Part shown: positions 46,561 to 56,155 of the stretch, one piece after another | Layout of the letters: every line of letters starts with the position of its first letter | Numbering within the stretch: position 1 is the first letter of the stretch | From: Romanomermis culicivorax | Lineage: Eukaryota > Nematoda > Enoplea > Mermithida > Mermithidae | DNA length: 64,000 nucleotides | Reading direction: 5' to 3' | NCBI GenBank assembly: GCA_963922205.1 | Contig: CAWUHX010000126.1 | Span: 62,001-126,000, forward strand | Made by a program: the position numbers and the translations under genes | The notes under the pieces: generated by a model | What the model saw: the letters and a program-made list of their open reading frames with translations, nothing else | What the model was told of the DNA's origin: nothing | The model's database searches: none

Positions 46561-47149
46561 ATAATATAACAATCCACTGTATGAATGATGATTCAGTTAC
46601 TTCACGGGTTTCGAACTCGGCCAATTTTCTTGAGCCCTGGTTGGCATAGTCCCACACACCGACATTAGCCAGTGGTGGGACAGTTCCGGCACCACCCTGG
46701 TAGCTCTTCAATATTTTTATCTTACTTTGTTTACAATCTTTTACTTGAGCTTCATTGCCCAACAGATTGTGAATACTTATGAAAATAAATGGCCAGAGTA
46801 GGCTAGACACCACGAAAATACTATTAAAATATAGAAATAGACAAAAACGAGAGAACACTAAACACATAAAACTAGCTATTCAATTCATCGGACTATAGAA
46901 ATGAGTGGAAATAAATGCATTCCGTGATTTCCTGAAGGATTGTGTGATTCACTTGAAGCATGAATCCGTAAAGTTGCATGAAAAAGTGAAAAAAGGGAAA
47001 TTGACACTGCGACAATAGTGACTGGTTTCAAAATATGAATAAATTTATATACTTTCATCTTTTCACTGCTCACTCAACAAGAGAACTCATGATGATGAAT
47101 AGTTTTCATGTTGAGGATCTATACTTGCAAAATTTGATAACGTTTTCTT
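46561..47149. other. Intergenic, 3' side of GPCR C
   Basis: No gene recognised. The last about 100 bp weakly resemble the 3' flanks of A and B. Confidence 0.3.
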
Positions 47150-48139
47150 TCAATTTTGATGAGGAAGGTGGTGGTTTATGACTCGCCCCACATTGATCAC
47201 AGTGATACCATTTCGGCATGCCACACCCATTGCTGTTGCCACTTCAGACTGACGGCGACATCGAAATAGCGATTTGCAGAACTGTTTCGCCCAATTCAAT
47301 TTTAGCATTGTATAGGCTGGTTCGCACAACTTGTCCAGGGCAAAAAAAATTGATGTACATTGTGCCATACGGTCGAGTGTCAAATAATCTGGCATCAATT
47401 TGGCACAAATTGTTGAAGCATAGATAAACGTGCCGCCAATTACATAACCTATTATGCGGAATGATAGAATTATTTTCATTAATGAACTCATATTCTCCAA
47501 TTGGCGGAAGTGATCACGATTTGAAGCCATGTTTTGATCTGCTACAGTATTGATGTGACGTTTAGCCACAAAATATCCATAAACATATAGTATCACAGAA
47601 ATGACCAATAGCAAAAATGTGAAACTCGTAATGTATGGACTGATGCTACTTAACGCAAAATCGACAATCAAGCACGAAACAATGTGATAAAAATTCGAGT
47701 TGTTGTATCCAAAAGCCGACACAGTCAGAACAAAAAGTTGTTGCGTTAGCACACCCACGAAAGCGTGGCCAGTGGTTATGCACTGAAATTTCATCGGATA
47801 AACCAAACCTATGAATCTTACAACTGATACAGCGAATATGAAGCATGTGTAATTGTATTCAGTAAACATTAGGGCATCTGTCAGTAAGTGGCACATCCAC
47901 CAGGGCATGTAAGACAGGCTTTTGTCATTGGTAAAAACTGCATGCAGTATGGATTTAAATGCATAAAGCGAAGCACCTACGGCACCGTTGAAGGTGTAAG
48001 CTCCATAAACGAGGTAGAAATGCGTTTTTAGTCTTTTGTTAGATACGATAGCTTTCAGAAGTAATATATCCAGTAGAACGGCTGCAGTGGAAAATAGAAT
48101 GACGAGTGAATCTGTGGTTATGTTTTCCGCTTCTGACAT
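47150..48139 (-). CDS. Seven-transmembrane receptor C, rhodopsin-like, single exon
   Basis: A 329-residue frame from ATG at 48139 (M-S-E-A-E-N), which lines up with the start of receptor A. The frame is open further upstream to 48187, but only with a GTG, so the ATG is preferred. It is collinear with A and B: seven membrane segments, paired Cys in M-C-H-L and V-S-C-L-I, TM3 end V-V-R-F-I-G-L-V-Y-P, TM7 L-C-E-P-A-Y-T-M-L-K, then a basic tail. It is the most diverged of the three, notably in TM4 and the second extracellular loop (N-N-S-N-F-Y-H). Frame integrity with extensive synonymous and conservative change suggests a working gene. Ligand unknown. Confidence 0.87.
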   Translation of the reverse strand: MSEAENITTDSLVILFSTAAVLLDILLLKAIVSNKRLKTHFYLVYGAYTFNGAVGASLYAFKSILHAVFTNDKSLSYMPWWMCHLLTDALMFTEYNYTCFIFAVSVVRFIGLVYPMKFQCITTGHAFVGVLTQQLFVLTVSAFGYNNSNFYHIVSCLIVDFALSSISPYITSFTFLLLVISVILYVYGYFVAKRHINTVADQNMASNRDHFRQLENMSSLMKIILSFRIIGYVIGGTFIYASTICAKLMPDYLTLDRMAQCTSIFFALDKLCEPAYTMLKLNWAKQFCKSLFRCRRQSEVATAMGVACRNGITVINVGRVINHHLPHQN

Positions 48140-48191
48140 TCTACAGAAAACTTTTATCACTAAAGTGAGGAATTGGTTGTCTTGCACAACA

Positions 48192-48262
48192 TTTTATGCC
48201 TATAAAATGGTTGACAGCCTGATGAGACGTATGGCATCGATTTTAATTAACATTTTGCTCTT
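48192..48262 (-). promoter_or_regulatory. Core promoter of GPCR C, diverged
   Basis: Minus strand: GGCATAAAATG replaces GGGTATAAAAC at 48191-48201, about 55 bp above the ATG. GTTAATTAAAATCGATGCC is intact at 48233-48251. Confidence 0.5.
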
Positions 48263-48815
48263 TTTGAGTCTGTTCGCTGAATGTAAAAAAGAATGCTGAA
48301 AATGTCCCATGCATATCATGCTTAGCCCTGTGCACATTTTGATGATTATTCCAAAGCATGACGTGATGTGGGAAACACCGGTTAAATAAAAAAAATTCCA
48401 TCAAGGTAATAATTTCCCAAGGTCTAATTTTCGACTTCCTTAGAAATCACACTAAAAAGTCGGTAACGTTTTACATTATCACGCGACACGAATTCTGGCT
48501 CTGTATAAAAAGTGGTCGTCAAGACCTAAAATGTGCATTCTGATGTGTTTCAGACCGACAAAATCTCAATTTTTTTTGAGCTGGTTTTATGTAGACTTAT
48601 TTATTCAAATTTTCTAAATTTAGCAGATACCATACAAAAAAATCCGCCGTCTTGATTAGTATGTTTCGAAAACTGATCAATACTCTTGTGCTCATGACTT
48701 CTTGTTGCCACGACCTTATGTTTTTTGATTTAATAGGAATGACACTTTTTTGCTCGCGAGTTTTTGATCAAGTACGTAACTTTTGAATTTCAGCGTATTC
48801 TAAGGTACGTTTTTT
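48263..48815. other. Upstream flank of GPCR C
   Basis: The first about 200 bp match 41415-41640 and 12550-12750 (TTTTTGAGTCTGTTCG, CATATCATGCTT, CTGTGCACATTTTG). Similarity then fades and no gene is seen. Confidence 0.4.
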
Positions 48816-48903
48816 ATGTCGTTAATCACAAAATCGTGAAAATCAGAAATACTACTTGCTTTCCACATTCGTTATTTAGAAGCATTTTTAGAAAAACAGA
48901 GTA
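48816..48903 (+). mobile_element. TA-flanked MITE, 3' fragment
   Basis: CAGAAATACTACTTGCTTTC and ATTTAGAAGCATTTTTAG match the right third of the MITE family; the rest is missing. Confidence 0.6.
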
Positions 48904-49316
48904 CAGAAGTTTACTTCATTTGAACAATGTTTCTAGACAGTAACCAAAATTTTGGCGATTAAAGACTATTAATCGTGATAATGTTCAGGGAAATTCTTGC
49001 ATGACACATCGTTGAATCCTTTCATCAGACAAGCAGTTACTTTCGCTTCGAACTCAAATCTTGTAGACACTTGTAGACCCAGAACACGTGCAATACGCAA
49101 TCACAATTTTGGCGAAATTCTCACATTGATGTTATAAAAAATTATGCAGGTATTGCAAGACAGAAACCCTTTTTTACTACATTATTTACTGCTTTCTATT
49201 TTTTCCTGTCACTTCGATGAAGACAAGATCAATTTTGCTAGAATCTTACCCATTTATGCAAAACCGACGATGTGCTTACACAATTGATGGTATAGTCATT
49301 TAGAAAAATAGGTATG
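48904..49316. other. Intergenic
   Basis: Nothing recognised. Confidence 0.3.
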
Positions 49317-49557
49317 TATAGTCTGTTTTTCTTGAAATGCTTCTAATAACGAAAGTATAAAGCAAGTAGTATTCCAGAGTTTCACGATTTTCTGATAAAC
49401 AATATATCATATAGTAACGGAAATTTGTGAGCATACTGACCTAACCTTTAACAAATTTTTGATTGAAAATTTTACAGTAAGAGATAATGATTTCGACAAC
49501 GATACTGATTTGGGTCACTTTTCTATTTGGAAACATTTCATAAAAAAACAGACTATA
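49317..49557 (-). mobile_element. TA-flanked MITE, copy 4
   Basis: TATAGTCTGTTTTTCTTGAA at the left and AAAAAAACAGACTATA at the right: clean terminal inverted repeats with TA at each border. Same orientation as copy 3. Confidence 0.8.
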
Positions 49558-50320
49558 CAACAGTTGTTGGCTGATGAAAGCTGAAGTTTAATAGTGTAGT
49601 TATAAAATAAAATTTTCTCTTGGACGAATAACGAAAAAAAATTAACTTGTTTACCAATCTGTCCGAATTAATCCCACCATCCATAGACGCTGAAGCACAC
49701 TATTTTCATCGCTTTTCAGGACATCAATGGGACCTTTGGCGATTGAACAAGTGGGCAATCAAACCACATCGTCTAGTTGGTATGTTGATAATACATTGAA
49801 ATTGTGAAACACTGACGTGTCGGCTAATAGGTTTCCCAAAAAGTCTAGAAAATGGTAATTTGTACATAAAATAAAGCAATTTTTTGTTTTTTTCATAGTA
49901 GCAGGATAACCGGAGATGTACTTCCAATGAGAATGAAGTGAGATTGATTTGTAGCTGACGTCAACCTTGGCATTTGCAAGACAGTGACAATATGACGCAA
50001 ATCATCAACGTTCGATGAAGGGTTTCAGAGTGTAAATTCTGAAATAAGCTGTGTTACAGTGCATTCGATGGCCCACAGCAGCCCGTGTCGGGGATGGACA
50101 TAGTCTATCTCCAGGTTGCGAAGAAATAGCCAAAGTCGACGCAAATCGCGTCCATGCCGATTTGCATAGACACCGTGCATAAAAATGCCGGTCGTCTATG
50201 TTTTTGGTCATTCTTTGATTATTTGTTTGTTTTTATAATATAGAAATCGGCGGCCAGTAGGCCATATATTATAATATTATTTTTATATTATTGTGTGGAG
50301 TGTTCGCCCGAAATACAACG
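49558..50320. other. Intergenic
   Basis: ORFs at 49724-49927 and 50005-50211 (minus) have no recognisable domain. From about 50040 the DNA is less AT-rich. Confidence 0.25.
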
Positions 50321-50500
50321 ACCCCCGGCCGGACATTTATTGGACAACTCGCAGCAGAGGGAACGCAGGTTAGACCCCGGATCTCTGGAGTGCCACCCAG
50401 CGTGCAAGTCTACATTTATAACTCAATTCTCGGCCTGACTTCTAGGTTTGCCCCTGTTTTGAAGTTACTTGAGCTCAGAGAGTTATTTAATCTTCTGCAG
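50321..50500 (-). repeat. Orphan inverted copy of the GPCR 3' flank
   Basis: GCAGCAGAGGGAACGCAGGT, TTTATAACTCAATTCT and CTCAGAGAGTTATTTAATCT match, in reverse, 39765-39930 next to GPCR B. No receptor coding sequence adjoins it, so it is a fragment of a fourth unit. Confidence 0.5.
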
Positions 50501-51280
50501 TTCTTTGGAATGAAAGCAGGAGATCTTTGTTGATTTTGAGACTGACCGAACTGTTGCAAACTTATTCTACCTAAAGTTTCGGCCTGATTAGGTGAATTAG
50601 CGAGTGACTGATTAGGTCTATTTTTGATACCAATTCTTTATTATATTTCTCAATCTACACCAAGTCTCATTTCAACACCCGAACAACGTTACACCAACTA
50701 CTTTGCCCATGGACCTTCTTTACACTGAAATTTGCAAATATGCGATCGAGGACCTACACCTGTTCGCTGTTGCACAATCAATACATTTCGTAAGGGGGTG
50801 CTCTACCACGGATTCGGATCCATTCAAATTCAGTTTTGTACAATGGATGCGGGTTTCAAAGATTTATCCAAACTTGTGAAAAAAGCTAATTTCCAGTTCC
50901 TCTTTCCCGAGTTATTCATGTCTGACATTGGCTGATAGGCCCCACTTTGAAGGGTATGTTTGTGCAACTCTCAGAATTTACAATAAATATGGACAACTGG
51001 AGAATCACGTTCAAATAAGCTCACTTAAATGAGAAAAATTTCTAACAGGAAGTCAAATCTGATCTCGTGCCATTTCCGATTTGTTAGCTGTATGTATTTC
51101 GTAGGGTTTTAGAGATAAACAGTTCTCCCAATTATCATTAATGTGATGTCTGACGCATATTTTACATCTACAGTTGCTGAGATCAGATAGATGAGCTCAA
51201 CATTGTACATCACATTTGTTCAAATCAGTCTAAATATGGATTACCAGTTGAAAAGATTAGTGTAATCTAACCAGCATGCC
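50501..51280. other. Intergenic
   Basis: No gene or repeat recognised. Confidence 0.3.
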
Positions 51281-51282
51281 TA

Positions 51283-51732
51283 CACTACCAGGTGAAACTA
51301 ACCGTCTATGCCGGTCGCGTCCAGGATGCGTCCGGAACTCGTCCAGAACGCGTCCCGGACGCACCCAGGACGCGAAAAGCACACTATACCGACAATAAAA
51401 TTGACAGGCCATGTGCTTGTGTCACACAAAGCCAAAGGATTTTGCTGAGGCTTCCTTCTTACCTCCCTATAGAAAGCAGACATTATTTACCAGATATAAG
51501 CGAAAGGTCAACTGTTGTCATACTGTAGGTCAAAACAAAGTGCATATCCACTACACATTATGAAAGAACTATGATTGACAGTTATTGCATGAATGTCAAT
51601 TACTAAGAAAGATGGAAGTTTTCTTTGTACTGCCGAAAAAGACGCGTTCCGGATGCGACCTGGACGCGACCCGGACGTGTCCAGAACGCGTCCCGGATGC
51701 GAATTTTTGAGGGTTAGTTTCGCCTGGTAGTG
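51283..51732. mobile_element. CACTA-like MITE with GC-rich subterminal arrays
   Basis: The termini CACTACCAGGTGAAACTAAC and GTTAGTTTCGCCTGGTAGTG are inverted repeats, flanked by TA (51281-51282, 51733-51734). Inside each end is a run of GTCC/GGAC and GACGCG/CGCGTC repeats (51307-51375 and 51640-51700). The 450-bp body has no transposase. A CACTA start with a 2-3-bp duplication suits the EnSpm/CACTA group, but the call is by ends only. Confidence 0.7.
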
Positions 51733-51734
51733 TA

Positions 51735-52410
51735 TGCGATATAGAATGCACTACAGCACGTAAGATACAGCTGAGGACTTTACCTCTTCAGCTCAGAGAA
51801 TATCAGGGGTGGACGGCCGAACACATTTATTAAATTTGTATTGGAAAGGCCTTGAACGTATTTGCATCACTCAGTATTTAATGGTTGCTGACATCAGGTG
51901 TTAATTGTGTAAAGTATGACGTCATTGAGCAGGTTTTACTCTACACTATTTTCAAAATTTTCTACCAAGACGCCCCTTCTCATTTTTATTGTCTCCAAAA
52001 CAGAAGATATCATCCAGTGAGAATCGTAGTGTAAAATAGTTGTAATGTTTACATTTTCTTTACAAAACAAATAGATGGTTGAATTTTGCGGCTTACGGCT
52101 TCAGTAAACTGAAAATCGAGGCAATTTCCAAAAGTACAACGCGCTCAATATTTTACAGTATGTGGTTAGCACCGATTTCTAGGTTTCTATTTTTGGCGAT
52201 TTACAATAACTGATATGGTAGAATGAATATGCCTCATTTACACTTACTGGTTGACGTGGTTGTAAATTGTGATTTTTTGAAAATGTAATATGCCTGTAAT
52301 ATACAAGTTTACATTGAAATTTCTAGTATAGTAATTTTATATAACATTTCAATTAAACAAAAGTTGGGGTTGAAACTGTAACTGTAGTTTTTTCTGAATC
52401 AAAAAAATTC
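51735..52410. other. Intergenic
   Basis: Nothing recognised. Confidence 0.3.
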
Positions 52411-52482
52411 CCGCTCGAGGAGGGGTTCAAACCCTCGACCTTGATATTAAGAGACACGCTTTTCCCACTCAGCCACCCCAAC
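52411..52482 (-). tRNA. tRNA-Leu/Ser-like sequence, degenerate
   Basis: Minus strand: A box TGGCTGAGTGG and B box GGTTTGAACCC with a good T stem (GAGGG/CCCTC), as in Leu and Ser tRNAs. CTTAATA could be an anticodon loop with TAA, but the anticodon stem and acceptor do not pair. Probably a pseudogene or SINE head. Confidence 0.35.
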
Positions 52483-52640
52483 ATGTTTAATTTTCAATTT
52501 TAGTTTTTTTGCAGCAGAAGTCTACAAAAGCCAGAAAAATAAATTTTGGGTAGTTTGAATCACATGAATGGTAATATAAGTCGAATTAGATATTAAAACC
52601 TTAACATAGATCCAGTTGTGGTAAGCCCGTACATTTTGCC
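52483..52640. other. Short spacer between tRNA-like sequence and MITE
   Basis: Nothing recognised. Confidence 0.3.
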
Positions 52641-52890
52641 TATAGTCTGTTTTTTTATAAAATGCTTCCAAATGAAAAAGTGACACAAATCAGTATCATC
52701 ATCAACATCGCTTACATAGAGCTCTTACTGTAAAATTTTTCACTCGAAAAATTGTTAAAGGTTAGTTCAGTGTGCTCGCAAATTTCCATTGTTCGATTAT
52801 ATACGGTTTATCAGAAAATCGTAAAAATCTGAAATACTACTTGCTTTCCACATTCATAATTTGGAGGCATTTCAATAAAAACAGACTATA
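52641..52890 (+). mobile_element. TA-flanked MITE, copy 5, best preserved
   Basis: TATAGTCTGTTTTTTTATAA to AATAAAAACAGACTATA, 250 bp. Borders are TA on both sides, the Tc1/mariner-type target. Same orientation as copies 1 and 2. Confidence 0.8.
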
Positions 52891-52951
52891 GTTTAGAATT
52901 AACACCATGTCCAAGAATGAATATTAAAAAAAGAATCAGTTGGACATCGGG

Positions 52952-53014
52952 GATATGAAATAATAGTGGATCAGCTAGCATGAGGTGGATGAAATAATAG
53001 TGGATCAGCTAGCA
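52952..53014 (+). repeat. Direct duplication of about 31 bp touching the LTR
   Basis: ATGAAATAATAGTGGATCAG plus CTAGCATGAG occurs twice in a row, the second copy ending in the TGAG target site of the LTR element. Confidence 0.8.
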
Positions 53015-53018
53015 TGAG

Positions 53019-53905
53019 TGTAACGTACCTGCTAAAGCAGTACTGTAAATATGTAGCATACTGTATGTGATAGACATTTATTGGATATTATTTCATTTTC
53101 ACATTTTATCATCTCAAGGGTGTCTGGGATTCACACCCAAACATTCCTATAAAATTACGTGAAGTACTTTATTTTGATCCATTCACACCCTGGTAGCCCA
53201 ATTAAGATGCCCCAATTAATTTGCACAAACGGCAGTTGGTCCCCTAGAACCTACACTAAACTACACATTCCACAGCTACTGTAATCCCCCATAAAAACCG
53301 TAAACAACACCTGCACACAGTAAAATACGTAGAAGCCCTGCCAGACAGTAGTCTCAAGTGTAACGGTAGCCGCGGCCCCACAAAACATGTGTATACAGAG
53401 AAACCGATACAGGAAGCATGCACAGAAGCACAAAGGTGTGGCCAAGCCCACCGTAGAAAGCAAGCAAACCACAGGAAGCATACAGTACCAGGAAAGCACT
53501 AGAAAGGCATAACTAAAAAAAGCATAAAAAGCGTAGCAGGAAGCGACGATTGGCGGAAGAAGATGGACAGAAGCTTGACCTCCCTGGACACCCAGGGAGT
53601 GGCCAAAATGTCGTATAAAAGAAGAAGCAAAGGGTGACTTTGGTAGTTACTATTTTGTGAATTTTGATCCGCGGCTGTTCGTTTTTATTTGCAAGCAACC
53701 GTCTTCGAAAGCAATTAAACGGTATCGTCTATTTTATTTGCAAGCAACGGCACCCTCCCGTTTTGTTATTCGACATTCAAGCGACGGTCGATCATTTGTG
53801 TATTTTCGTATTATCGTACCGCCCATGCCCCCTCCGGTTATTCCATCCCCGCCATATCAACCGTTGGTTGAAAGTAAAGTACCTCACACAAATCTTGTTG
53901 TTACA
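53019..53905 (+). repeat. 5' LTR
   Basis: Begins TGTAAC, ends GTTACA. TATAAAA at 53614-53620 is the likely promoter. The last about 250 bp are open in the gag frame. Confidence 0.92.
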
Positions 53906-56155
53906 TATTTTGGTGACTGTACCATACCATTAAACACTGGAACTCCCTGCCCCCAATTAGGTGTACTCTTATCCGGGCATTTAGAAGCATTAGATAATAC
54001 AGTAGTAATCATTTCCTACAGTAAGATAGTATTCGTAGAAAGCAAACTGGAAATCCCCTCCAACGAAACATTAAGCGATACATTTAAACAAATACAGCGT
54101 GAAGCAAAAATTGAAGCATTTAAGCAGAAAACCCAGTGTAAACCAAGAATGACCCGCCAAACGCAGGATCATTTAGGAGAAATCGTTAGAGAACAGATAA
54201 ACGATTTATTTTCAGAACATTTTCGTACCCTACGCACACAATTGAATCAGAATACAGTAAACCCTACCCTAATAGACGATCTAAGAACAGCAAACATTCG
54301 TAATAACATGGCAAATAATTTCTACGCGAAACCTACAGTATTCACGGGCTGCGTGACCCAACATTTTGGTGAATGGAACAAAAGATTAGAACAATTCATG
54401 GCACTCCAAGGCATGAAAGATACAGACGTACAGTTAAAGTTGGCATGTTTAGAAATTCATTTAGGAGGAGCCGCATTAGCAAAATTCAAAAGTTTAGCCA
54501 ATTCCGAAAACCCTCCCCACACATACGAGCAGTATAGAGTTGCATTACAGGCATTTTTCCCAAACAATAGAGATAATGAGCTACATCAACAGATCTTACG
54601 CGAAAGAAAACAAAAGCGTTCAGAAACAGTAACTGAATTCTTATTTGATCTAGAACATCTCGCAACCCTCGCCTACCCTAATTTTAACACAGAGGCACGA
54701 GAAATGATCATAAAACCCCTCTTTGTAGAAGGCATGCAAAACGAAATCAGGGAAACGATTAAATATAGACGGTTCACAACTCTAAAAGAAATGTCAGACG
54801 AAGCAGCTTACATTGAACAGCAAATTCTTAGAAATGAGTTAAAATCTAACGCCCTTCCCTTCATACCCCCAAAACCCGAACCCATCTTTTCCCTAACCAA
54901 CAATACAGATCAAGAGGACCTTTTGCATCAGTTAGAACAACAAGTAAAAGATTTACAGTTGCAGATCAAACAAACACCTCAACCCCCACAACAAAGTAGC
55001 TACAACAATTTCAGTAACAATACTTTCAGTAGGAATAATGCTTACAGGAACAATACCACCCCTAGGCAACCCACATGCTTCCAGTGTGGACAAATTGGAC
55101 ACACAGCTCATAATTGTGAATCAGTGGGCACCTGGAAATCATGTGAAATTTGTTTTCTTAATAATCACAGTACACGTGATTGTAAAAGCCGATGCATCCA
55201 CTGCTCCCAAACAGAACATAGATCTGATAGTTGCCTTTCAAAACCCTACTCAAATTTTCAATGTTTTATATGCAAGCAGAGAGGTCAAACAAGCAGGTAC
55301 TGTCCAAATCAGCAGAGTCGTAATATTCAAATTTGCATTGAGTACAGGCAACCCCAACCCCTGATGGACATTGATGACCCTGCATTTTACTCAAAATTAC
55401 CCCCCATAACTAATGGCCCTCAGACTACTTTAGGAATTATCATGCCCAACACCCACCGCCATAGTGACAAATACGTCCTGGACCTGGATGTACTCGATTG
55501 GTGGGCCATGTCACCACCCCCCACGCCTGAAGCCGCAAAAATCGAAAAATCGCCCCCCACCATCCCTGTAGGCTACAAAATCCCCCGCAAGCAAGACAAG
55601 ACACCGCCCATTGCCCCCGAAACCCCATCGAAAGCAGGCCGCAACTTACTGTCCCTTCTACATAGCCTGACCCCTGAACCCTACCAATTCCGCACCCGTC
55701 AAACACTGCTACCAACCCCCACAAGTAAGCAAGTCCAAACCCCATCCCATGACTCAACTTCTAAAATTTTACAGACCGTTCAGATTGCAAACTGGCCAAC
55801 CTCTCAGCCCAAAACCGAACAACACCAAAAGCGGCCACGCCAAACCGGCCAGAACGAAAATATACAGTACCCTGTCACCTCCACTAAAACATTATATTGG
55901 CCGTTGTATTGTATATTTTTATGCATAATAATCCCCACATGGTGTAGTGCCCAATTTCAGATGTGTGGAACTTCATTGAGCAGTCACTCAGTCAGCATAC
56001 CAAAACTTGTATCATGCATGCCCCCTTCCACAATAGATAAACCCGTACAGACATTTGGAAAAATCTATATCCCCTCCACTAAACCCCACATAACAGACGC
56101 ATACAAATGCAGTGTTCGCAAACGGAAAATTTGTACTAATAAAGGATTTTTTTGA
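53825..56155 (+). CDS. gag: Gag polyprotein, running on into the envelope signal peptide
   Basis: The frame is open from 53657 (a GTG, not a eukaryotic start). The first in-frame ATGs are 53825, inside the LTR, and 54149. The capsid-like region (about 54330-54820) has the W-N-K-R-L-E-Q-F and L-x-F-D-L-E-x-L-A blocks of Ty3-type Gag. It is followed by a coiled-coil/Q-rich stretch and a nucleocapsid with four Cys-type knuckles at about 55066-55310: three are C-x2-C-x4-H-x4-C, and in the fourth His is Gln. After a Pro-rich section the same frame encodes a hydrophobic signal-peptide-like segment (about 55890-55945) and about 60 more residues with several Cys, then TGA at 56153-56155. That last part belongs to the envelope rather than Gag. 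Packaging of the element RNA is the family role. Confidence 0.85.
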   Translation: MPPPVIPSPPYQPLVESKVPHTNLVVTYFGDCTIPLNTGTPCPQLGVLLSGHLEALDNTVVIISYSKIVFVESKLEIPSNETLSDTFKQIQREAKIEAFKQKTQCKPRMTRQTQDHLGEIVREQINDLFSEHFRTLRTQLNQNTVNPTLIDDLRTANIRNNMANNFYAKPTVFTGCVTQHFGEWNKRLEQFMALQGMKDTDVQLKLACLEIHLGGAALAKFKSLANSENPPHTYEQYRVALQAFFPNNRDNELHQQILRERKQKRSETVTEFLFDLEHLATLAYPNFNTEAREMIIKPLFVEGMQNEIRETIKYRRFTTLKEMSDEAAYIEQQILRNELKSNALPFIPPKPEPIFSLTNNTDQEDLLHQLEQQVKDLQLQIKQTPQPPQQSSYNNFSNNTFSRNNAYRNNTTPRQPTCFQCGQIGHTAHNCESVGTWKSCEICFLNNHSTRDCKSRCIHCSQTEHRSDSCLSKPYSNFQCFICKQRGQTSRYCPNQQSRNIQICIEYRQPQPLMDIDDPAFYSKLPPITNGPQTTLGIIMPNTHRHSDKYVLDLDVLDWWAMSPPPTPEAAKIEKSPPTIPVGYKIPRKQDKTPPIAPETPSKAGRNLLSLLHSLTPEPYQFRTRQTLLPTPTSKQVQTPSHDSTSKILQTVQIANWPTSQPKTEQHQKRPRQTGQNENIQYPVTSTKTLYWPLYCIFLCIIIPTWCSAQFQMCGTSLSSHSVSIPKLVSCMPPSTIDKPVQTFGKIYIPSTKPHITDAYKCSVRKRKICTNKGFF
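53911..53928 (+). promoter_or_regulatory. Primer-binding site candidate
   Basis: TGGTGACTGTACC begins 5 nt after the LTR, with TGG as the complement of a tRNA CCA end. The matching tRNA was not identified. Confidence 0.55.
55767..55774 (+). promoter_or_regulatory. Possible splice acceptor for envelope mRNA
   Basis: TTTTACAG lies about 115 nt before the signal-peptide-like segment, in a position where a subgenomic env transcript could join. No donor was confirmed. Confidence 0.3.

Noticed and set aside
46457..46867. 136-codon minus-strand ORF with hydrophobic start
   Set aside because: Its end is a piece of the dispersed 650-bp repeat, and a similar tail occurs by chance in the ORF at 6767-6961.
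48140..48187. N-terminal extension of GPCR C
   Set aside because: It would start at GTG. The ATG at 48139 aligns with gene A, and the extension overlaps the expected 5' leader.
53251..53499. Cys-rich 82-codon minus-strand ORF in both LTRs
   Set aside because: Open in both LTRs, but with no motif and antisense to the LTR; it would need independent evidence of expression.
53657..53824. Start of gag at 53657
   Set aside because: The codon is GTG. The first in-frame ATGs are 53825 and 54149.
55440..55757. 105-codon minus-strand ORF in the Pro-rich part of gag
   Set aside because: Shadow of the gag frame; its Gly/Cys content reflects Pro codons on the other strand.
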